Of a stretch of 20,114 nt of DNA, positions 15,043 to 20,114 are shown piece after piece (position 1 is the first letter of the stretch; each line of letters starts with the position of its first letter). The stretch is from NCBI GenBank assembly GCA_001801495.1, contig MGXW01000072.1:4547-24660 (forward strand), read 5' to 3'. The DNA is from Gammaproteobacteria bacterium RIFCSPHIGHO2_12_FULL_37_34. Lineage in GTDB: Bacteria > Pseudomonadota > Gammaproteobacteria > DSM-16500. The notes under the pieces are model-generated. The model was given only the letters and a program-made list of their open reading frames with translations, had not been told where the DNA came from and did not search any database. Both the position numbers and the translations under genes were made by a program.

Positions 15043-16202
15043 ATCGCCACATTTTTGTTGGCATGCAAATTCTTAATCATAATCAATGGTTAAAAGAACA
15101 CGCTGTCGTTGTTGAAGATGGAACGATCACAGCTATTATTTCAGCTCACATGGTTACACATCACTTACCTGCAAATATGCATCATTTTCCAGAGAATTAT
15201 TATTTATCACCAGGATTAATTGATCTTCACATTCACGGCGCAGCAAACCATGATGTGATGGACGGCCGTATAGAAGCACTCCATGCTATTAGCCGCAGCT
15301 TAGCTAGCAAAGGAATAACAGGATTTTTAGCAACCACGATGACTGCCAGTAACGATCAACTAGAAGCCGCACTCCGTACTATTCCACTTGCTATGCAAAC
15401 ATTAGAAGGCGCAGAAATTTTAGGTGTCCATTTGGAAGGACCATTCCTTTCCAAAGAAAAAATAGGCGCACAGAATAGTCGTTACGTACAACATCCCAAT
15501 ATTGCTCTTATCCATCATTGGCAAAAAATAGCATGCGATACCATTAAACTCATTACTCTCGCTCCAGAATTACCTCATGCTATCGAATTTATTCAACAAT
15601 TAGATACATTAGGTATACTTGCTTCTATTGGACATACCAATGCAACATACGAAGAAACGCGTTCTGCCATACAAGCTGGCTGCAAACATGCCACCCATCT
15701 TTTTAACGCGATGCATCATTTACATCAACGCGAGCCGGGTGCAATAGGTGCGCTATTGATGGCAAACGATGTCACTGCAGAATTAATTGTCGATGGTATA
15801 CATCTTCATCCAGCTATTGTTGAATTAGCATTGCGTTGTAAAAGTAAAGAGAATCTGGTGCTCGTTAGCGATGCGATGCGAGCAACCTGTCTAGGCGATG
15901 GTCAATTTGATTTAGGCGGTCAACTGGTAGAAGTTACTAGAGGTAAAGCAAGCTTATCAGATGGTACATTAGCAGGAAGCACCTTGTGTCTTCCACAAGC
16001 CATCAAAAATATGCAACAATTCACCCATTGTTCCTTGATTGATGCCATTACTATGGCATCTTTCAATCCTGCCCGCATACTTCACTTAGATAGACGAAAA
16101 GGAAGTATTGAAATAGGCAAAGATGCGGATTTGATCATCCTGAATGAAGCATGTGATGTCATATTAACGATGAGAGGCGGGAAAGAGCTGGATTGGCGCT
16201 AA
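15039..16202 (+). CDS. nagA: N-acetylglucosamine-6-phosphate deacetylase
   Basis: NagA removes acetate from GlcNAc-6-P to give glucosamine-6-P, feeding cell-wall synthesis or glycolysis. The 387-aa length matches the family (E. coli 382). The amidohydrolase barrel is marked by HIH (H64, H66) after GLIDL. The metal-binding Glu is E133 in HLEGPF, the metal histidines are H199 (SIGHTNATYEE) and H220 (ATHLFNAM), and the catalytic Asp is D278 in VSDAM. A LAGSTLCL motif follows. The start overlaps the kinase stop by four bases, with AGGAA about ten bases upstream. Its stop is one base from the convergent spoT stop, with no terminator between them. nagB is not in the window. Confidence 0.96.
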   Translation: MNRHIFVGMQILNHNQWLKEHAVVVEDGTITAIISAHMVTHHLPANMHHFPENYYLSPGLIDLHIHGAANHDVMDGRIEALHAISRSLASKGITGFLATTMTASNDQLEAALRTIPLAMQTLEGAEILGVHLEGPFLSKEKIGAQNSRYVQHPNIALIHHWQKIACDTIKLITLAPELPHAIEFIQQLDTLGILASIGHTNATYEETRSAIQAGCKHATHLFNAMHHLHQREPGAIGALLMANDVTAELIVDGIHLHPAIVELALRCKSKENLVLVSDAMRATCLGDGQFDLGGQLVEVTRGKASLSDGTLAGSTLCLPQAIKNMQQFTHCSLIDAITMASFNPARILHLDRRKGSIEIGKDADLIILNEACDVILTMRGGKELDWR

Positions 16203-16203
16203 A

Positions 16204-18333
16204 TCATTTCTCGTGCGGCTTATGTCTAAACACACGAATGACATCTTTTTGTTTACGAATTCTCCGTAGAATTTTCGCCAAATGAGAGCGATTACGTACT
16301 GAAATAGTCACATCCACATGAAAATGATGCCTATCGCTTTCGTGTGCCCGAATATGTTCAATATTGGATTCCGCACCAGAAATAGCTAATGCAAGTGAAG
16401 CAAGACTACCGCGCCGATTTACCATATCCGCTTTAAGATCGATAGCAAAATCCCCCTCAATACCTTCTTCCCATAATAAGTGAACATATCGATCAGCCAA
16501 CTGATGGTATTTTTCAACACGAGGACAATGTAAAGTATGAACTTCAATACCCTGTCCCATTTTAATAAGACCAGCGATATGGTCCCCAGGAATAGGTCGA
16601 CAACATTTAGCGTAGGCAATCACCAATCCTTCTGTTCCTTTGATTACCAGAGGATGCATAGTAGTCGTTTTCTCTTCTTTAGATTTCTCATCGAAACATT
16701 CTACTAATTGTTTAGCAACTAACAATGCAGGGCGATTACCAATCCCAACTTCTTCATATAAATGATGAATGGATTCTATATGTGAATTGTTCATCATCGT
16801 TTGCAAAACCGCTTGGGGTATTTGATCCAACAGTAATCCATATGCATCTAATGCTTTTTCAATGAGTCGTTTACCCAATTCTACTGATTCTTCACGTTGC
16901 TGTTTTTTCAAATAATGTTTAATCTTGCTGCGTGCCTTACCCGTCACAACAAAGTTAAGCCATGCTGGATTAGGTCTTGCGCCGGGTGCTGTAATGACTT
17001 CTACTTGCTGGCCACTAATCAACGGCGTACTTAAAGGTGATAAGCGTTTATCTAGGCGCACAGCAACACAGGTATTACCAACATCGGAATGTATGGTGTA
17101 AGCAAAATCAACTGGCGTAGCACCAGAAGGTAACTCAATAATTTCTCCTTTAGGTGTAAATACGTAAACTTCATCCGGGAAAAGATCAATTTTGACATTT
17201 TCAATAAACTCAAGAGAGTTTCTTGAATTTTTATCCATTTCAAGAATGCCTTTTAACCATTCACGAGCACGTGATTCAGTATCTGAGAAAATCTTTTTCT
17301 CGGTTTTATAAATCCAATGGGCTGCAATACCGTTTTCAGCAGTCTTATGCATTTCTTCTGTACGAATTTGAATTTCGATAGGCACACCATATGGTCCGAA
17401 CAATGTTGTATGCAACGATTGATATCCATTTGCTTTAGGAATAGCAATATAGTCTTTAAAACGTTGAATAATGGGTTTATAAAGATTATGTAAAATACCT
17501 AATACCCGATAACACGTATCAACTTTATCAACAATAATCCGAAAACCATACACATCCATGATTTCAGAAAAAGACAAATGTCTATCATGCATTTTCTTAT
17601 AAATACTATAAAGATGCTTTTCACGACCTGCTAAAGCTGCTGATGGAATACCTGACTTTTTTAAACTATCTCTAATCTCTTGATTAATTCTTTCCATCAT
17701 TTCTTGGCGATTACCAAGTGATTTCGTCACCGCATCTGATAAAACTCGATAACGCATAGGATGTAAAGTTGCAAAACCTAGATCTTCGAGTTCTACTCGA
17801 AAACTATGCATACCTAAACGATTAGCAATGGGAGCAAAAATTTCTAATGTTTCAAGTGAAATTCGTTGACGTTTTTCAACAGGAAGTGCATATAACGTAC
17901 GCATATTATGTAAGCGATCGGCAAGTTTCACTAAAATCACACGAATATCACTTGCCATTGCCATAACCATTTTACGAAAATTTTCAGCTTGAGCTTGCGC
18001 ATAATTTTCAAAATGGATATGGGTTAATTTAGTCACCCCATCAACCAATTCTGCAACTTCTTGACCAAATTTTTCAATAATTTCAGATTGGCTAATAGTG
18101 GTATCTTCCACTACATCATGCAAAATAGCAGCCATGATTGTAATTGAATCCATACGCATTTGTGCAAGAATTTGAGCAACAGCAATAGGATGAGTAATAT
18201 AAGGCTCCCCAGTAAAGCGAGCTTGCGTCCCATGTGCTTCTTTCGCGAATTGATAAGCCTTCTCAATCTCTGCCACTTGCTCATGACTAAGATATTGATT
18301 TATTTCATCCCGTAAGACCTCAAATTCACGCAC
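16204..18333 (-). CDS. spoT: Bifunctional (p)ppGpp synthetase/hydrolase SpoT
   Basis: SpoT makes and degrades the stringent-response alarmone (p)ppGpp. The 709-aa protein has the full RSH layout: HD hydrolase domain with H72-D73 in ILHDVVEDT, synthetase domain with RFKDYIAIPKANGYQSLHT from residue 291, TGS domain at about 388-448, and a C-terminal ACT domain at about 630-705. The RFKD motif is the RXKD type seen in bifunctional enzymes, not the acidic type of monofunctional RelA, and the intact HD pair predicts active hydrolase. The start is GTG, preceded by GAGG five bases upstream; it puts the HD pair at 72-73, the same numbering as in E. coli SpoT. The usual upstream neighbour rpoZ is absent. 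The gene is convergent with nagA. Confidence 0.97.
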   Translation of the reverse strand: MREFEVLRDEINQYLSHEQVAEIEKAYQFAKEAHGTQARFTGEPYITHPIAVAQILAQMRMDSITIMAAILHDVVEDTTISQSEIIEKFGQEVAELVDGVTKLTHIHFENYAQAQAENFRKMVMAMASDIRVILVKLADRLHNMRTLYALPVEKRQRISLETLEIFAPIANRLGMHSFRVELEDLGFATLHPMRYRVLSDAVTKSLGNRQEMMERINQEIRDSLKKSGIPSAALAGREKHLYSIYKKMHDRHLSFSEIMDVYGFRIIVDKVDTCYRVLGILHNLYKPIIQRFKDYIAIPKANGYQSLHTTLFGPYGVPIEIQIRTEEMHKTAENGIAAHWIYKTEKKIFSDTESRAREWLKGILEMDKNSRNSLEFIENVKIDLFPDEVYVFTPKGEIIELPSGATPVDFAYTIHSDVGNTCVAVRLDKRLSPLSTPLISGQQVEVITAPGARPNPAWLNFVVTGKARSKIKHYLKKQQREESVELGKRLIEKALDAYGLLLDQIPQAVLQTMMNNSHIESIHHLYEEVGIGNRPALLVAKQLVECFDEKSKEEKTTTMHPLVIKGTEGLVIAYAKCCRPIPGDHIAGLIKMGQGIEVHTLHCPRVEKYHQLADRYVHLLWEEGIEGDFAIDLKADMVNRRGSLASLALAISGAESNIEHIRAHESDRHHFHVDVTISVRNRSHLAKILRRIRKQKDVIRVFRHKPHEK

Positions 18334-18624
18334 ATTGGCCTCATCAACTAAATGAATAGTGTCTGATAAAATCAGGACATCCTCCCATATCAGTGTTAAG
18401 ATGCGTGCCTCTTCCGTTCAAAATAAAATCGATAAGGTCACGCCTCCAAATATGTAAAAAAAATGAACAGTTTTAACTGGGATCTTATATCTTTATTATG
18501 AATTGAACAAGCAGGGATAGCTACTAGAGTAGTCTTTTTGTGCCAGAGGATAATGAAGATAAATACTTGATTATTGATTATAATAAAAGTGAAATACATT
18601 GTAATGAAAATAAAGGAGGTCTTT
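18334..18624. promoter_or_regulatory. Divergent intergenic region between spoT and the small membrane protein gene
   Basis: This 291-base stretch has no convincing gene. On the spoT side (minus strand) it contains a hairpin at 18360-18377 (CTGAT/ATCAG core) in the leader and a possible 14-codon leader frame at 18344-18388. On the plus strand there is a small CTAC/GTAG hairpin followed by five T near 18525-18540, a TATAAT at 18579-18584, and a strong Shine-Dalgarno at 18613-18620. rpoZ, often found here, is missing. A T-loop-like GTTCAAA near 18416 does not belong to a tRNA. Confidence 0.6.
18579..18584 (+). promoter_or_regulatory. Predicted -10 element of the small membrane protein gene
   Basis: A consensus TATAAT lies 41 bases upstream of the ATG at 18625. 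The -35 region is weak (AAGATA at 17-base spacing), so the promoter call is tentative. Confidence 0.35.
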
Positions 18625-18951
18625 ATGATGGGGTGCGAAAAATGTGGTAATAAAATGAAATTATGTCCTTTTTCCTTTGGGCTTGCATTAGGAATAACGG
18701 CTGGCCTTTGTAAAATGATTTTTGCTTGGTCAGCAGCAATGTGGGGTTATGGTGCAATTGTGATTGATCAATATGCTTCCCTGTATTATGGATATGGACC
18801 TTCATTGGTAGGTGGCATTATAGGCGGCCTATGGGGATTAATCGTAGGATTTATTTTTGGGGCAGTGATAGCTTTTATTTACAATTTTATTCTTTGTCAT
18901 TGTAAATCGAAATACTGCTGCCAAAAGAAGAACGGCGAAAGCTGTAAATGA
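18625..18951 (+). CDS. Small Cys-rich two-TM membrane protein (holin-like family)
   Basis: From this start the protein is 108 aa. The frame is open back to 18574, but AAGGAGGT at 18613-18620 clearly serves the ATG at 18625 or the adjacent one at 18628. Two hydrophobic segments lie at about 15-45 and 60-90. The pattern SLYYGYGPSLVGGIIGGLWG and the C-terminal IAFIYN resemble short membrane proteins often labelled bacteriophage holin in Legionella-like genomes. That label is from memory and says little about function; no phage genes are nearby. Unusual are cysteines on both ends: C4, C7 and C14 at the N-terminus, and C91, C93, C98, C99 and C107 in a basic C-terminal tail. These could bind metal or form disulfides. 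Confidence 0.75.
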   Translation: MMGCEKCGNKMKLCPFSFGLALGITAGLCKMIFAWSAAMWGYGAIVIDQYASLYYGYGPSLVGGIIGGLWGLIVGFIFGAVIAFIYNFILCHCKSKYCCQKKNGESCK

Positions 18952-19006
18952 GTAAAGTAGGACATAACATTGATCTTTCTACAACTCTTAGCTAACATCC
19001 ATTGAT

Positions 19007-19552
19007 ATGCTAAAGAGATATGTGGCAATTATCGTAGAAGATCGGATTGGTTTATTAATAGGTCAATTCATTATCCTATTAAGCTGTATATTTTATATTG
19101 AATATTTTTACAGCGAAAATATTTATCCTGATAAACGAGCCAAAGAAGTATTTGTTCAAACTACTTGTGCTCTACTCAACAAAAAACTAAATGCTCAAGC
19201 AAGCAGCCCTAACAACTATCTTTATCGAGCTGATTTTCTTATTCATTACAGCGTAAATAACATTCCATATACACATTGGGTGTCTGGAAATGGCTTAAAT
19301 ACTGCATTTACTAAACATTCGGCGCCCAAAGAAGAAATATTATCACAATTTAATGTGGGTAACGCTTATCCTTGCTGGTATGATCCAAATAATCCATCGA
19401 TTGCTATATTAGTCATGCGGCATTATTGGTTTTCTACTTTTCCTTTGATACTTCCTTCAATAATAGGTGTCATTGTTTTTTATTTTTTATTAACTAATTT
19501 ATTAGAAATCATAAGCAATTGGTTAATAAAAAATAGAGCAAAAAAACCATGA
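19007..19552 (+). CDS. DUF3592-like membrane protein
   Basis: The 181-aa protein has a transmembrane segment at about 14-34, a polar domain of about 105 residues, and a second transmembrane segment at about 143-168. The middle domain has the DUF3592 style: Y-x-Y-like strands, then VGNAYPCWYDPNNPSIAIL with YDPNNP at 125-130. No function is known for that family. No good Shine-Dalgarno precedes the ATG at 19007. A GTG at 19022, preceded by AAAGAGAT, is an alternative start that would drop five residues. Its TGA overlaps the ridA ATG (ATGA), so the two are co-translated. Confidence 0.75.
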   Translation: MLKRYVAIIVEDRIGLLIGQFIILLSCIFYIEYFYSENIYPDKRAKEVFVQTTCALLNKKLNAQASSPNNYLYRADFLIHYSVNNIPYTHWVSGNGLNTAFTKHSAPKEEILSQFNVGNAYPCWYDPNNPSIAILVMRHYWFSTFPLILPSIIGVIVFYFLLTNLLEIISNWLIKNRAKKP

Positions 19553-19935
19553 AACATAAAATAGAAACACCAGAGGCGCCTCAAGCAATTGGCCCTTATT
19601 CTCAAGCTATAAAAATTGATAAAACTATTTATTTCTCAGGGCAAATTCCATTGCATCCTAAAACAATGGCTTTAGTATCTGAAGATTTTACCGAACAAGC
19701 AAGGCAAGTACTAACAAACTTGCGAGCCGTTAGCGTAGCAGCAGGCGGCAGCTTAGAACATATTGTAAAGCTAACAATCTATTTAACTGATTTAATGCAT
19801 TTCTCAACATTAAATGATCTCATGATACAATTCTTTAAACCACCTTATCCTGCTCGCTCTACTGTTCAAGTAGTTGCTTTACCAAAAGCTGCGAAAATTG
19901 AAATTGAAGCGGTGATGGTGCTTGAGGGTCCTTAA
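19549..19935 (+). CDS. ridA: RidA enamine/imine deaminase
   Basis: RidA hydrolyses reactive enamine/imine intermediates, such as 2-aminoacrylate from PLP-dependent dehydratases, before they damage enzymes. The 128-aa length is exactly typical. Key residues are Y17 in GPYSQA, R103 in PARSTVQV (the carboxylate-binding Arg, R105 in E. coli) and E120 in IEIEAV. The start overlaps the upstream DUF3592-like gene by four bases. In many gammaproteobacteria ridA lies directly downstream of spoT on the same strand; here it is on the opposite strand and upstream of spoT, suggesting a local rearrangement. A palindromic element follows immediately after the stop. Confidence 0.96.
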   Translation: MKHKIETPEAPQAIGPYSQAIKIDKTIYFSGQIPLHPKTMALVSEDFTEQARQVLTNLRAVSVAAGGSLEHIVKLTIYLTDLMHFSTLNDLMIQFFKPPYPARSTVQVVALPKAAKIEIEAVMVLEGP

Positions 19936-20094
19936 GGGCACGTCTAGAAATTGCGTTTTTAGTATAGTAAATGTCTTCCCGGAAGTTAGCGCTGCTTGGC
20001 GAGCGTTGTTTGCGAGCAAAGCTGCGCTAACTGTCCGGGATCCATATCAAATTTTCTTTATACTTCACTTTTGAAAATTTTAAGACGTACCTAT
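19936..20094. mobile_element. Candidate MITE-like palindromic element
   Basis: The segment begins at the base after the ridA stop. Its ends are imperfect inverted repeats: GGCACGTCTAGAAATT on the left and, on the complement of the right end, GGTACGTCTTAAAATT, 13 of 16 bases identical. A long palindrome sits in the middle. There is no coding capacity. No clear target-site duplication is visible, and the right boundary is uncertain because the window ends soon after. The last 20 bases hold nothing I can identify. Confidence 0.4.
19977..20040. repeat. Long imperfect palindrome downstream of ridA
   Basis: TCCCGGA-AGTTAGCGC (19977-19992) pairs with GCGCTAACTGTCCGGGA (20024-20040), 16 bp with one bulged base. 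The 31-base loop contains a further TTTGC/GCAAA palindrome. The stem is much richer in GC than its surroundings and has no T tract, so it looks like a REP-type element rather than a terminator. It could still protect the ridA mRNA 3' end. Confidence 0.75.
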
Positions 20095-20114
20095 CCTACA
20101 AAGTTGCTCATAAC

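Noticed and set aside
18400..18435. tRNA 3' end suggested by GTTCAAA
   Set aside because: The flanking bases do not form a T stem and no acceptor, D or anticodon arm can be drawn.
18574..18624. N-terminal extension of the small membrane protein from 18574
   Set aside because: AAGGAGGT at 18613-18620 points to 18625 or 18628; the upstream start overlaps the predicted -10 and has no ribosome site.
18625..18951. Prophage remnant implied by the holin-like label
   Set aside because: No lysin, integrase, capsid or attachment site is nearby; the similarity is to a generic small membrane protein family.

Overview
The window is AT-rich chromosomal DNA of a gammaproteobacterium. Its conserved genes, two giant effector-like genes and a PmrA-box-like promoter suggest an intracellular or host-associated member of the Legionellales/Coxiella-like group. 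That placement is inference; nothing here names a species.

Layout. (1) 11-2973, minus strand: a tight five-gene run comF, yibN-like rhodanese, grxC, secB, gpsA. The last four are in the same order as in Escherichia coli. (2) 2930-3751, plus: bioC, head-to-head with comF with overlapping 5' ends. (3) 3828-13979: an accessory island of two convergent giant genes. A 2225-aa protein (plus) carries a proline-rich FH1-like stretch, then a segment resembling the WH2-connector-acidic module of WASP/WAVE proteins. A 1117-aa protein (minus) carries a duplicated multi-pass membrane block. Between them lies a cluster of strong hairpins ending in a bidirectional terminator that runs into the 3' coding end of the minus-strand gene. 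(4) 14155-16202, plus: a BadF/BadG-type N-acetylglucosamine kinase overlapping nagA. Together they would convert GlcNAc to GlcN-6-P. (5) 16204-18333, minus: bifunctional spoT, one base from nagA. (6) 18625-19935, plus: a small Cys-rich membrane protein, a DUF3592-like membrane protein, and ridA overlapping the latter. (7) 19936-20094: a palindromic, MITE-like intergenic element directly after the ridA stop.

The most interesting candidate is the 2225-aa gene. Its C-terminal region reads as a bacterial mimic of host actin-nucleation promoting factors: GPPPP-type polyproline, a WH2-like helix, a connector-like basic amphipathic helix, and an acidic tract whose Asp-rich/Trp ending is tandemly duplicated. 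Its upstream region has a perfect YTTAAK-N5-YTTAAK PmrA-type box placed where the -35 would be, before a perfect TATAAT. PmrA controls Dot/Icm type IV secretion genes and effectors in Legionella and Coxiella. Together these suggest a secreted, PmrA-activated actin-manipulating effector, with the neighbouring membrane-block protein as a possible second effector. Sequence motifs support this but do not prove it.
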